Origin: Dorea longicatena
GTDB taxonomy: Bacteria; Bacillota; Clostridia; Lachnospirales; Lachnospiraceae
Assembly (NCBI RefSeq): GCF_024168045.1
Contig: NZ_CP100126.1
Span: 2,451,001 to 2,515,000 of the forward strand
Direction: 5' to 3'
Length of the DNA stretch: 64,000 nt
Part shown: positions 15,061-24,009 of the stretch, in pieces
How positions within the stretch are numbered: position 1 is the first letter of the stretch
Layout: each line of letters starts with the position of its first letter
Notes under the pieces: generated by a model
What the model saw: the letters and a program-made list of their open reading frames with translations, nothing else
Told to the model about the DNA's origin: nothing
Databases searched by the model: none
Position numbers and translations under genes: made by a program

Positions 15061-16560
15061 TTATTCTAATTCTTCTTCCTGTCTTTTTGTCACCTGACAG
15101 TAACGTGCATATGCCTGACTCCACTCTTCTGTATTCTGCGGTTCATAATAACAGGTCGCCTCAGAACGTTCAATGATCTCTCTTGCTTCTCTGATATCTT
15201 TGATCTGGCCAAGTGCGATCATCTGTACTGCAATATTTCCAAATGCAGTAGCTTCTACTGGTCCTGCAGCTACGCGGCAGCCGGTTGCATTAGCCGTCAT
15301 CTGGCAGAGCAGTTTACTCTGGATTCCTCCACCGATCATATGGATCGTGTCATACTTCTTGTTCAGGCAATACTGGATCTTATCCAGTTCCCTTCTGTAT
15401 TTCATTGCAAGACTCTGATTGATGCAGCATACGATCTCGCCCGGCGTCTCCGGTACTGTCTGACCCGTCTGTTTACAATATTCACGAATCCTGCGCGGCA
15501 TATTGCCAGATGGTACAAATTCTTCTGCATTGGCATCCACAAAGTTCTGGAATAATTCCACTTCTTTTGCCTGTGTCTCCAGTTCTCCGAAGCTATATTC
15601 ATTGCCTTCCCGGATCCATTGCCTTCTGCTTTCCTGCACCATCCAAAGACCGGTCAGATTCTTAAGGAAATTAATCTTTCCTCCATAACCGCCTTCATTC
15701 GATACATTCATCTCAAGTGATTTTTCTCCAATAACCGGCTCATCCAGTTCTGTGCCATACAGACTCCATGTACCACAACTGATAAAGATAAAATCTTTTT
15801 CCTGCGTTGGGACTGCTGCCGATGCACTCTGTGTATCATGAGAGGCTACAGCTATAACCTTCATCGAATTCACGCCAAGTTCTTCACAGATTTCTTTTTT
15901 CAGAGGACCGACGATACTTCCACTTGCGATCAGCTCCGGGAATAATTCTTTCTTCAGTCCGATCCGTTCTATCACTTCTTCCGACCACTCTCTTTTCCGG
16001 ATATCCAGGAGTGAGGACGTTGTTGCCATCGTATACTCTGCTTTCTTTTCTCCTGTCAGGAAATAGTTAAAAAGATCCGGTGTAAAGAGGAATTTATCCG
16101 CTCTTTCTAACATCCATGGGCGATTTTCTTTCAATGCATTTAACTGAAAGATTGTATTGAAGTAGTTAAATTCATTTCCTGTTATATTATAAAGTTCTGA
16201 TTTCGGGATCTTCGTAAATACTTTTCTGTCCATTCCGCGTGTCCGCTCATCACGATAATGTACGGCATTTTCCAGAAGTGCACCATGTTCATCGATCAGT
16301 CCAAAATCCACGCCCCATGTATCAATCCCCATACTGTCGATGGTTCCATATTTTTTCGCTTTGACAATTCCCTGCTTGATCTCAAAGAACTGCCGGAGTG
16401 TATCCCAGTACATCGTTCCGTTTACCATAACAGGATCATTCGAAAAGCGGTGGATCTCTTTCATCTCTATTTTCCCATCTTTCAGGGCGCCGAGAATTGC
16501 CCTTCCACTGGAAGCACCAAAATCAAATGCCAGAACATAATGTGTATTCTGATTTTCCAT
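15061..16560 (-). CDS. rhaB: Rhamnulokinase-type FGGY kinase
   Basis: A 499-residue FGGY kinase with RhaB signatures: FDFGASSGRAILG (residues 12-24), IDTWGVDFGLID, HDTQSASAAVP, SCGTWSLYGTELDEP, IGGGIQSKLLCQMTANATG and GPVEATAFGNIAVQ. RhaB phosphorylates L-rhamnulose to its 1-phosphate. It is last in the operon AllA-like/ROK/aldolase/kinase, 42 bp after the aldolase. No rhamnose or fucose isomerase is in this operon, so the ketose must come from elsewhere or the true substrate is a different ketose. RBS AAAGGAGCG. Confidence 0.88.
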   Translation of the reverse strand: MENQNTHYVLAFDFGASSGRAILGALKDGKIEMKEIHRFSNDPVMVNGTMYWDTLRQFFEIKQGIVKAKKYGTIDSMGIDTWGVDFGLIDEHGALLENAVHYRDERTRGMDRKVFTKIPKSELYNITGNEFNYFNTIFQLNALKENRPWMLERADKFLFTPDLFNYFLTGEKKAEYTMATTSSLLDIRKREWSEEVIERIGLKKELFPELIASGSIVGPLKKEICEELGVNSMKVIAVASHDTQSASAAVPTQEKDFIFISCGTWSLYGTELDEPVIGEKSLEMNVSNEGGYGGKINFLKNLTGLWMVQESRRQWIREGNEYSFGELETQAKEVELFQNFVDANAEEFVPSGNMPRRIREYCKQTGQTVPETPGEIVCCINQSLAMKYRRELDKIQYCLNKKYDTIHMIGGGIQSKLLCQMTANATGCRVAAGPVEATAFGNIAVQMIALGQIKDIREAREIIERSEATCYYEPQNTEEWSQAYARYCQVTKRQEEELE

Positions 16561-16602
16561 CCTGTACGCTCCTTTCTTTCCCGTTTTTCAGCTCTTTTGT
16601 GA

Positions 16603-17280
16603 TTATTTTTTCAGTTTGTCGGCAGGATGTCTTCCTGTCAGTCCATACTGGCTTCTCATAGAATAAAGTCTCAGTACCTGTTCTTCCGGAAGTTCTTTCG
16701 GGCCGCCAAGCATTTTTGCCTGATACAGAAGTCTTGCATAGAACTCCAGTGATTCCATCTTGAAATACGCATTCATCAGGGAATCGGAATAGGTCAAAGC
16801 TCCATGGTTTTCCAGAAGTACTGCATCATAATAATCCAGATATTCTGCAACTGCATCCGGAATTTCGTCTGTAGAAGGTGTTCCGTATTTTGCAAGCGGT
16901 ACTTCTCCAAGTGACAGTACTGCTTCCGGCATGATCTTCTCTGTCAGACCCATTCCACAACATGCGAATGATGTTGCATACATCGGATGTGCATGTACAA
17001 CAGATTTTACATCTGGTCTTTCTTTATAAACACGCATATGCATCTTAATTTCCGAAGAGGGACGGAATCCTTCATTAGCCTCTAATACATTCGCATTCTC
17101 ATCTACTTTACAGATGAATTCCGGTGTCATGAACCCTTTACTTACACCTGTTGGTGTGCATAAGAATTCGTGATCATTTAATTTTACGGAAAAGTTTCCA
17201 TCATTGGCCGCCACCATGCCTTTGTTATATACGCGTCTGCCCACTTCACACATCTGTTCCTTGATTTCTAATTCTGTCAT
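16603..17280 (-). CDS. Class II L-fuculose/L-rhamnulose-phosphate aldolase family protein
   Basis: A 225-residue zinc aldolase. ANDGNFSVKL near residue 25, a zinc-binding HAHPMYATS near residue 98 and ENHGALTYSDSLMNAY near residue 158 (third zinc His) identify the AraD/FucA family. It cleaves a ketose 1-phosphate to dihydroxyacetone phosphate and an aldehyde (lactaldehyde with 6-deoxy sugars, glycolaldehyde with pentuloses). It sits between the ROK repressor and the rhamnulokinase, which supports a kinase-then-aldolase sequence. FucA versus RhaD cannot be separated by eye; length is nearer FucA. Confidence 0.87.
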   Translation of the reverse strand: MTELEIKEQMCEVGRRVYNKGMVAANDGNFSVKLNDHEFLCTPTGVSKGFMTPEFICKVDENANVLEANEGFRPSSEIKMHMRVYKERPDVKSVVHAHPMYATSFACCGMGLTEKIMPEAVLSLGEVPLAKYGTPSTDEIPDAVAEYLDYYDAVLLENHGALTYSDSLMNAYFKMESLEFYARLLYQAKMLGGPKELPEEQVLRLYSMRSQYGLTGRHPADKLKK

Positions 17281-17310
17281 CTTTTTTCCTCCTTGATCTC
17301 TTAGATTCTT

Positions 17311-18441
17311 TTACAATCTGACTGTCGCCTGATTGATATAATACATTGCTGCTCCGATCGCGATCACATTCTCTCCATCTTCGCAGACTTTTACATAATC
17401 CTTTGCACTTTCTTCCCGGTAGATGTCCTGGCTGTCCAGAATCCCCCATATTTTTTCGATGAAGTAGTCAGCATATTCTCCCAGTTCACCGCCGATCAGC
17501 ACCGTGTCATCATACAGCATACGGATATTGAATACCGCATCACTGAGTCTTTCCACATATTCGTCAAGAATTCGTTCATATTCCCGATTCCCCTGATCGA
17601 TCCCGGCAAAAAAATCTTTTAATTCTCCTCCCGCCGCATCTTTCAGGATCAATGAATTGCAATACGCATCAAAACATCCATAATTACCGCAATAACAACG
17701 TCTTCCATTTTTTTCAAGACGCATATGTCCGATCTCACCGGCCCGGTTATGATTCCCATTATAGACTTCATCCTGCACAAGAACAGTTCCACCGATACTG
17801 CTGTTCAAGGATAGGTAGAATACATTCTGTCCGAGTTTTAGCTTCTGGTTGTATCCAGCTGCCGTCATATCATGAAACAGCCGTGTTTCAACCGGAATGT
17901 ACTTTGCAAGTTCTTCTCTTCGGACATCTGACATTTGCTCCGTAAAACTGCAGGTCACACGTTCTCCCTCATTATCTGTCAGCCCTTCTACTGTGATTCC
18001 CACACCCAGGATCTCTCCTTCTTTTAATCCCATCTCCCGTACCAGACGTTGATATAATTCACCTATTTTCCGCCTGTAATTATCATCCGACCGAAACTTT
18101 AACTTTTCTGTAATCACATTTCCAATTACATTCCCCTGCAGATTCAGAACAAGTCCTTTCATATAACGTTCCGATAACTGGATACCAATCGCACATCTTG
18201 CATTTTCATCGCAGCTATACGCCATCGATGACCGGCCGCCTGTATTGGTTGTACTTTTTTCAGCCCGGATCAGTCCTGCTTCTTCCAACTCTGTAACGAT
18301 ACTGGTCACGGTCGGAAAACTTAAGTTCAGCTCTTTCGCCACATCAGCTCTTGCTGCCATCGGGTTCTTTTTGATATATTCAAATGTCTGTTCCCGGTTC
18401 AACTGCCGTATCTTTATTGTATCAATCTTTGTTCCCGTCAT
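17311..18441 (-). CDS. ROK-family transcriptional repressor (first of three)
   Basis: A 376-residue NagC/XylR-type regulator. Residues about 10-70 form a MarR-like HTH (MAARADVAKELNLSFPTVTSIVTELEEAGLI). The ROK domain carries the zinc motif CYCGNYGCFDAYC (near residue 245). The kinase ATP loop DxGGT is not present, so it is a regulator and not a glucokinase. It is the second gene of the operon with the AllA-like, aldolase and kinase genes. Likely autoregulated through the ATTTAAAA palindrome at 19013. Two related ROK genes lie at 25.2 and 31.1 kb. Confidence 0.88.
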   Translation of the reverse strand: MTGTKIDTIKIRQLNREQTFEYIKKNPMAARADVAKELNLSFPTVTSIVTELEEAGLIRAEKSTTNTGGRSSMAYSCDENARCAIGIQLSERYMKGLVLNLQGNVIGNVITEKLKFRSDDNYRRKIGELYQRLVREMGLKEGEILGVGITVEGLTDNEGERVTCSFTEQMSDVRREELAKYIPVETRLFHDMTAAGYNQKLKLGQNVFYLSLNSSIGGTVLVQDEVYNGNHNRAGEIGHMRLEKNGRRCYCGNYGCFDAYCNSLILKDAAGGELKDFFAGIDQGNREYERILDEYVERLSDAVFNIRMLYDDTVLIGGELGEYADYFIEKIWGILDSQDIYREESAKDYVKVCEDGENVIAIGAAMYYINQATVRL

Positions 18442-18501
18442 CTGTATTACCGCAGCTCCTCCTTCAATCCTCCATTATTCACATATCGTTGGATTGTCAT
18501 C

Positions 18502-18993
18502 TTATATTACGATTTCAAATTTCTGTTCGTCATTCAATGCCACCTTTGTACAGTCATTCATGTAAGTTCCTTCCGGTAATACAATCAGACTCTGCAGTTC
18601 TCCTACATTCACGGGCATAGCTGCCAGATGCCATACTGCCGCATCCAGTTTTACCATCGTTCCTTTTGGTACAATAAACGCTTCTGTCAGTTCAGTCACT
18701 ACATCCCCGCCGGACTTTGGTGCTGCATGCAGAACAGCGTCATCATTCAACGGCATAAACATCTCCCATGTCGTCTTATGATATTCCAGTTCCTCTACAA
18801 TATACTTCTCCGGTTTACTCACTTTCAGTGTTGAAAAACCTATCCTTTTCTCTGATGACACTGCAATCCGGTCCGGATAAAATGTAAAAAATCCTCCGCC
18901 CAATCCATATCCTTCTCCATCGACTGCAGACCAGAATGTTCCGTACTGTCTGAATGCATCTGCTGTTAATGGCTTCGCCTGAATTGTTCTCAT
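18502..18993 (-). CDS. AllA/ureidoglycolate-lyase-like cupin protein
   Basis: A 163-residue beta-barrel protein. The arrangement LTADAFRQYGTFW, VEELEYHKTTWEMFMPLNDD, EAFIVPKGTMVKLDAAVWH follows ureidoglycolate lyase AllA (cf. LSQEAFSAYG, HELERHPLGTQAFIPM, NYHRNVWHHP). There are no other allantoin genes nearby; it is the first gene of a ketose kinase/aldolase operon under ROK control. A role as a sugar mutarotase, lyase or isomerase is therefore more likely than ureide breakdown, but this is inference. ATG 18993 follows AAAGGAG. Confidence 0.65.
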   Translation of the reverse strand: MRTIQAKPLTADAFRQYGTFWSAVDGEGYGLGGGFFTFYPDRIAVSSEKRIGFSTLKVSKPEKYIVEELEYHKTTWEMFMPLNDDAVLHAAPKSGGDVVTELTEAFIVPKGTMVKLDAAVWHLAAMPVNVGELQSLIVLPEGTYMNDCTKVALNDEQKFEIVI

Positions 18994-19012
18994 AATTGTA
19001 TCTCCTTTCGTT

Positions 19013-19032
19013 ATTTAAAACACTTTTTAAAT
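19013..19032. promoter_or_regulatory. Palindromic operator upstream of the AllA-like/ROK operon
   Basis: Perfect 8-bp arms ATTTAAAA and TTTTAAAT are separated by CACT. The site is centred about 25 nt downstream of the -10 box and just upstream of the RBS. It is the most likely binding site for the ROK repressor encoded in this operon. Confidence 0.5.
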
Positions 19033-19041
19033 GTGGTTTAA

Positions 19042-19070
19042 TATATATTAAAAATAATATTATTTTTCAA
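19042..19070 (-). promoter_or_regulatory. Promoter of the AllA-like/ROK/aldolase/kinase operon
   Basis: On the minus strand TTGAAA (19065-19070) and TATATA (19042-19047) are 17 nt apart in a very AT-rich stretch; TATATT shifted by 2 nt is an alternative -10. Confidence 0.55.
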
Positions 19071-19087
19071 AAAATTCAAGCGCATTT

Positions 19088-19148
19088 AACAAAGAACTCT
19101 GTTTTCTCTTTTTTCACCAAAAACAGAGTTCTCTTTTTATCTATTTTC
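19088..19148. terminator. Terminator of the glycyl radical enzyme operon
   Basis: A 13-bp perfect stem AGAACTCTGTTTT/AAAACAGAGTTCT (19093-19105 and 19130-19142) lies 30 bp after the enzyme stop codon. Confidence 0.8.
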
Positions 19149-19172
19149 ACAATTTACTATTGCACTCCCACA

Positions 19173-21560
19173 TCACATCGATGTAGACTCCATATCCAGA
19201 CGTTTGATAATATCTTCCTGAATATCCGGTGACAGATCCAGGAAATTCACAAACGTTCCATGAATTCTCATAATATATACTCCGCTTGGTGCATATTTCT
19301 TCGGATTCGCCAATACTTTTCTTAGCATCTCCGGTGTGGTTACATTAACATACAGGTAGAATGGAGAGATTCCGTCTGTCTTCTTAGGATTAAAGAAGAG
19401 CGGGGCCATGATCTTGTCTTTGAATTCCATTCCTTTGCCTTCCATAGTTTCACTCTTGAAGTAATTTGGATTAATTCCAAGGTGAGATGCACATCCGCCA
19501 TTCATCTTATCAAATGGAAGTTTCATGTTAGACATGATTCTGAAGCCGAGTCCCTGATGCGCTTCGCCGTATAACGGGTCGATACCATATCCAAGCTCTT
19601 CTCTTGCAAGTCTTCCGTCCGGTGTTGCACCTACCCAGTAGCCATACAAGAGGTGAGTAGACGGTGAAGCCCAGTCTGCACGGAATGCATTGCCAAGATA
19701 ATTCTTCTTAGAGCATACCATGTCACTTACTTTTCCTGCAATTTCCGCTGCATCCTTATCTACAGATGCGATGTTATTGCCATATTTCTTTGCTTTCATC
19801 AGATACTGACGCATCTCCGGATCATGTTCAAAGTTATCACGAAGTGCCTCTACCATACGTTCTGCATCTTCCGGTCTTTCTGCAAGCAGCGTATCAATTG
19901 CCGCAAATGAATCTGCTACTACAGACAGTCCATGGATCAGACAGCCGCTTCCGTTATATTTTGTTCCCTGTGTTTTTGTATCTCTGGTGTCTACGCCGGT
20001 CTTTATTCCATCCATCAGAGTTGAGAGAAATGGTACCTGTAAGATAGAGATTGCTTCAGAGGCTGCATTGGCACATTCTACCATCTGGTCTACGTATTCT
20101 TCCAGGTTCTCATAGAAGATCGGGCGGATATTCTGAAGCAGTTCCAGTGCGTTCTTACATCCGTTTTCTTCATAACTCTTGCCAAACTTCTTTCCTGAGA
20201 TTTCTGATTTTCCATCATTTATGCACAGTTCCAGAACTTTTGCCATATTAAGCCAGCTGTTGGTTGTATTACCATTATCTTTACCCATGATTAGAGGCTC
20301 CTGACATCCTGCTACCGAGTAGTCTTCCAGATCCTGTGGTTCTACATGATTCTTCTCTTTTAAGAACTCAAATACGGAATCATCGTTAAAGAAAGACGGT
20401 GTCAGGCATCCAGGTGTGAATAAAAATCTTCCAAGGCTTTCATATAATTTATCCGGTGTATTCTTATGTAATTTCACAGACAGGATCGGCTGTGGAAGGT
20501 TCATGTCATAATATGCATCTAACAGCGCATACGAAGTTGGGTTTGTCATATCCTCTCCTGTATTGGACTTTCCGCCAATGATCAGGTTCTGTGAAATTGC
20601 CCAGCTTCTGTCTGCTACGTTATAGAATACAAGCAGGTGCTTTAATAATGCAGCTGTCATGTCTCTGCCTGTATCTTCTTTGCTTCTGTAAGGTTCGAAG
20701 ATACGATCTGCATTTCCAACAGAGAAAGCATATGGGTTCGGTGTCTGCTCCAGGCACATTACCTGCCACATAATGATAAATAACTGAATTGCCTCATACA
20801 GATTCTCTGCTCCGTTCTCCGGTACTTTTCTAAGCGTTGCAGCCATCAGTTTAAAGCGCTCTTTATCTTTCGCTTCCAGTCCTTTCGCTTTTTCTTCTGC
20901 CATATCCGCATATCTGTTTGCAATGATCACTGCTGCATCCAGTGCAATATCCATAGCATCAAAATATACCTTCTTATCTTCATCCGTTTCTTTTGCTTTA
21001 TTTACTTTGATCTGCTCTTTTAATCCTTTCACACCGACTTTTAATGCACCTCGCATATCCGGGATCAGATGTCCGGTAACCTGCTCGATAAAGAAGATTG
21101 CCTCGCTTGTCTTGTCGCCTGCAATATCATAAGCTGCACAGAGTGCCTGTGCAAATTTTGTATTTTCATTGTATTTTTTCAGATCATTAATTCTTTCCCG
21201 TGTAATATCCCCAATTGGATCAATATCACCAAATACAGCAACCGGATCGCAGTATCCTGTAAATGAATCTACCGAAAATGCAGGATTGATCAGTGCATAA
21301 GATCTTGCAAATGCATCGTCCTGTGTTCCCGCAAAAATATGATAATCACTGAGCCACAGTGGAATTCTCTTTGCAATTTCTACCAGTGTCTTTGAGATAC
21401 GGATACTATCAACATCTTCTTTGAACTTCTCATCGCACTCTCTCATGATCTCTTTTGCAAGAAACCATCCTTCCAGGTGATCGGTTGCCCTTTCTTCTTT
21501 GAATCTTTCTTTTGCCAGTTCTGTAATTTCCTGTGCGTTTAAAATACTTTCGATCTTCAT
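19173..21560 (-). CDS. Atypical glycyl radical enzyme (PFL/diol-dehydratase superfamily)
   Basis: A 795-residue glycyl radical enzyme. The N-terminal PFL-like domain spans about 1-640 and the glycine radical domain about 660-795. The thiyl Cys419 and Glu421 lie in SVAGCQEP, matching GCVE(P) of dehydratase-type members. The radical glycine is Gly768 in MRIHGTFVNF, where nearly all characterised members have RVxGY or RVxGF. SFFNDDSVF and GATPDGRLAREELGYGIDPLYG are family-typical. ATG 21560 is chosen because AAAGGAGG precedes it; a longer frame to 21641 lacks an RBS. It follows its activase by 52 bp. Such enzymes cleave C-O, C-N, C-S or C-C bonds of small substrates. No close characterised match is recognised. 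The operon suggests a polyol or sugar (phosphate) substrate. Confidence 0.9.
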   Translation of the reverse strand: MKIESILNAQEITELAKERFKEERATDHLEGWFLAKEIMRECDEKFKEDVDSIRISKTLVEIAKRIPLWLSDYHIFAGTQDDAFARSYALINPAFSVDSFTGYCDPVAVFGDIDPIGDITRERINDLKKYNENTKFAQALCAAYDIAGDKTSEAIFFIEQVTGHLIPDMRGALKVGVKGLKEQIKVNKAKETDEDKKVYFDAMDIALDAAVIIANRYADMAEEKAKGLEAKDKERFKLMAATLRKVPENGAENLYEAIQLFIIMWQVMCLEQTPNPYAFSVGNADRIFEPYRSKEDTGRDMTAALLKHLLVFYNVADRSWAISQNLIIGGKSNTGEDMTNPTSYALLDAYYDMNLPQPILSVKLHKNTPDKLYESLGRFLFTPGCLTPSFFNDDSVFEFLKEKNHVEPQDLEDYSVAGCQEPLIMGKDNGNTTNSWLNMAKVLELCINDGKSEISGKKFGKSYEENGCKNALELLQNIRPIFYENLEEYVDQMVECANAASEAISILQVPFLSTLMDGIKTGVDTRDTKTQGTKYNGSGCLIHGLSVVADSFAAIDTLLAERPEDAERMVEALRDNFEHDPEMRQYLMKAKKYGNNIASVDKDAAEIAGKVSDMVCSKKNYLGNAFRADWASPSTHLLYGYWVGATPDGRLAREELGYGIDPLYGEAHQGLGFRIMSNMKLPFDKMNGGCASHLGINPNYFKSETMEGKGMEFKDKIMAPLFFNPKKTDGISPFYLYVNVTTPEMLRKVLANPKKYAPSGVYIMRIHGTFVNFLDLSPDIQEDIIKRLDMESTSM

Positions 21561-21612
21561 ATCCTGCTTCTCCTCCTTTTTGAAGTTTTTACCGAAAACC
21601 TTTCTTTTGCCT

Positions 21613-22479
21613 TTAGGTTTTCTTATATTTAAGTCCCGCATCTTTGATCATCTGACGGAACTGTTTTACCAGTTCCTGATCTACGTACGCATCTTTGGTC
21701 ATGCGGTATTTCCATCCACACTCTTCCCATTTTTTCTTACCGAATTCGTGATAAGAAAGCACTTCAAATGTTACATTGTCTCCATTGATTTCTTTAAAAA
21801 AGCGGACAAATGCTTCCAGATCTTCCGTTGCATTGTTCACGCCACCGATCAACGGAACTCTTACATGAAAATACGGATGCTCTTTTGCTGCTTTCCTGAT
21901 ATTTTTCATAATCTCTTCATTCGCACCGCCTGTGTATTTCTGATGTTTTACCGGATCACATAACTTACAGTCCATAATCAGCTGATCAACATATGGGAAC
22001 AATTCTTCTGTCCTTACATGCGTTCCATTTGTCTCAATTGCTGTATTGATTCTATGTTCTTTCAGTTTTTTCAATGACTCAAGAAGTTCTTCAAACTGCA
22101 TTGTTACTTCCCCTCCGGTAAATGTAACTCCGCCGCCATCGTAAAACATCATTTCGTTATTCAAGACTTCTTCTACGATCTCGTCAACCGTATAATTCTG
22201 GTAAGACAAATACATCCCCTTTGTATCATGTTCTGTGATGCACTCATGATTTTTACATCCTACACAGATGGTCCTGTCTACTTTTGTTCCACTGATCGCT
22301 CCATGCGGACAGATGCTTTCCAAAATCCACTCCGGATCTGATACGATCGTTCCTTTACACTGCATCCCCTCCGGGTTCGCACACCATGGACACTTCAGAT
22401 TACAGCCTTGCATATGATATACCAGTCTGTTTCCATCTCCGTCCTGGGAGTAATTGAATCCTTTCTGAAATATCTTCAT
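21613..22479 (-). CDS. Glycyl radical enzyme activase (radical SAM)
   Basis: A 288-residue radical SAM protein that would place the radical on Gly768 of the neighbouring enzyme. The SAM cluster motif is C26-x3-C30-x2-C33 (GCNLKCPWCANPEG). A ferredoxin-like insert has only four cysteines, C57, C72, C75 and C80, enough for one extra [4Fe-4S] cluster, where many activases have eight. GGGVTFTGGEVTMQ is the SAM-binding GGE region, and ETNGTH and MDCKLCDPVKHQKYTG follow. The pairing and order (activase before enzyme) are as in many glycyl radical operons. RBS AAGGAC. Confidence 0.93.
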   Translation of the reverse strand: MKIFQKGFNYSQDGDGNRLVYHMQGCNLKCPWCANPEGMQCKGTIVSDPEWILESICPHGAISGTKVDRTICVGCKNHECITEHDTKGMYLSYQNYTVDEIVEEVLNNEMMFYDGGGVTFTGGEVTMQFEELLESLKKLKEHRINTAIETNGTHVRTEELFPYVDQLIMDCKLCDPVKHQKYTGGANEEIMKNIRKAAKEHPYFHVRVPLIGGVNNATEDLEAFVRFFKEINGDNVTFEVLSYHEFGKKKWEECGWKYRMTKDAYVDQELVKQFRQMIKDAGLKYKKT

Positions 22480-22512
22480 CTGTCATCTGTCCTTTCTTAA
22501 TAGTTAGTCTCA

Positions 22513-23997
22513 CTATAACCTGAACAGATCTGCGTTATGTCCATATAACTCACGGAATATCGCGAACTGTTCTTCATAGTATTTCTGGTTCTCATGGTTT
22601 GGTGTTACAATTGTATCTTTCATATGTACCAGTTTATCGCAGGCTTCCTCATAGTTTCCGAATTCTCCGGCCGCAATTGCTGCTGTTATCGCAGCTCCGA
22701 TGCATGCCTGTTCATTTCCCTGATTTGTATAGATCTCGCAATCGAAGATATCTGCCTGCATCTCCAGAAAAAGCTTTCCTCTTGCCCCTCCACCGGATGC
22801 TATAATTTTGTGATATTCAATTCCGAGGTCTTTGAATATTTCTATCGATGTCCGAAGTCCGAATACAATTCCTTCCATCGTGCTCCGGATCATATGCGCT
22901 CTTTCATGTTTCAGTGTCATTCCAAAGTAAATGCCTTTTGCATTCGGATCATTATATGGCGTTCTCTCGCCACTCAGATACGGAAGGAATACCAGTCCCT
23001 CGCTTCCTGCAGGTACAGTCGCCGCAAGTGAGGTCATCTCATCATAAGATCCCATCTCCAGAATGTTGTTCATCAGCCACTTCAGCGCAACACCGCCGCT
23101 TAAGTGTGCTCCCATCAGCATCCATAAGTCTTCTTTCACATGACAGAATGTATTGGTCCGGAATTTTTCATCATATAATGGTTCGTTAAATCCTCCCGAG
23201 ATCTGACAGGACGTTCCGATGTTCGCTGCAAGTACGCCCGGCCGGATAATTCCGTTACCCACGCCCTGCATCAGAGTATCGCCACCGCCATAGGCGATCT
23301 TGATTCCTTCTTTTAATCCGGTCTGTTCTGCACATTCTTTATTAACTGTTCCCGCTGCTTCGTATGCTTCATGACATTCCGGGAAGATTTCTTTTGGCAT
23401 CTGAAGTTTCTCTATCAGCCCCCATGCCCAGTCACGCTTCTTTGTATCGAATATTGCACCACTTGACGCATCCGACATGTCCGTTCCGATCTCTCCGCAC
23501 ATCTTATAACGGATATAATCTTTCGGGAAAACTACATAACGGATCTTTTCAAAATTCTCCGGCTCATGTTCTTTCACCCACATCAGTGAGGAGATCAAGA
23601 ATCCTGTACTAAGTGAATTCAGCACGGTTCCACGATATGTATCCTTTCCTGTGATATCGTATATCTTCTGGATCTCTTTTTCTGATCTCTGGTCTGCCCA
23701 GATAATTGCATTGCGAATCAGCTTGCCGTCTGCACCTATCATAACCAGTCCGTGCATCTGTCCGGAATAACTGATCCCATGAATCTTAGCTGATTCCTCC
23801 GGATATCTCTTCACAAGATCTGTAATCGTCTCTTTTGTTGCCTCCCATAACTTCTCCATATCCTGTTCTGCATATTGTAACTTTTCTTTAATAATGTCAT
23901 ACCCAATCTGAGAAGTTCCGACTGTCTTTCCCTCGCTGTCCATCAATAATGATTTCACGCTGGATGTTCCTACATCCACACCAAGATAATAATTCAT
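22513..23997 (-). CDS. FGGY-family carbohydrate kinase (xylulokinase-like)
   Basis: A 494-residue kinase: GVDVGTSSVKSLLMD at the N-terminus, AIIWADQRSEKEI, SSGAIFDTKKRDWAW, AYGGGDTLMQGVGNG, ANIGTSCQISGGF, VFLPYLSGERTPYNDPNAKG and IIASGGGARGKLF. It has the xylulokinase architecture with its own divergence. Start ATG 23997 has AAAGGAGAG; a longer frame to 24033 crosses the operator at 24010. It lies between a Zn-dehydrogenase and the activase, so it likely makes the ketose or polyol phosphate that enters or leaves the radical step. Whether the radical enzyme acts before or after this step is not decided by sequence. Confidence 0.87.
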   Translation of the reverse strand: MNYYLGVDVGTSSVKSLLMDSEGKTVGTSQIGYDIIKEKLQYAEQDMEKLWEATKETITDLVKRYPEESAKIHGISYSGQMHGLVMIGADGKLIRNAIIWADQRSEKEIQKIYDITGKDTYRGTVLNSLSTGFLISSLMWVKEHEPENFEKIRYVVFPKDYIRYKMCGEIGTDMSDASSGAIFDTKKRDWAWGLIEKLQMPKEIFPECHEAYEAAGTVNKECAEQTGLKEGIKIAYGGGDTLMQGVGNGIIRPGVLAANIGTSCQISGGFNEPLYDEKFRTNTFCHVKEDLWMLMGAHLSGGVALKWLMNNILEMGSYDEMTSLAATVPAGSEGLVFLPYLSGERTPYNDPNAKGIYFGMTLKHERAHMIRSTMEGIVFGLRTSIEIFKDLGIEYHKIIASGGGARGKLFLEMQADIFDCEIYTNQGNEQACIGAAITAAIAAGEFGNYEEACDKLVHMKDTIVTPNHENQKYYEEQFAIFRELYGHNADLFRL

Positions 23998-24009
23998 AAC
24001 TGCTCTCCT

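Noticed and set aside
19173..21560. Annotation as propanediol dehydratase of a rhamnose/fucose pathway because rhaB and an aldolase are adjacent
   Set aside because: It is in a separate operon with its own promoter, the motif residues differ from diol dehydratases, and no propionaldehyde dehydrogenase or shell genes are nearby.
21561..21641. 27-residue N-terminal extension of the glycyl radical enzyme
   Set aside because: No ribosome binding site; AAAGGAGG lies right before ATG 21560 and the extension is a basic, low-conservation segment.
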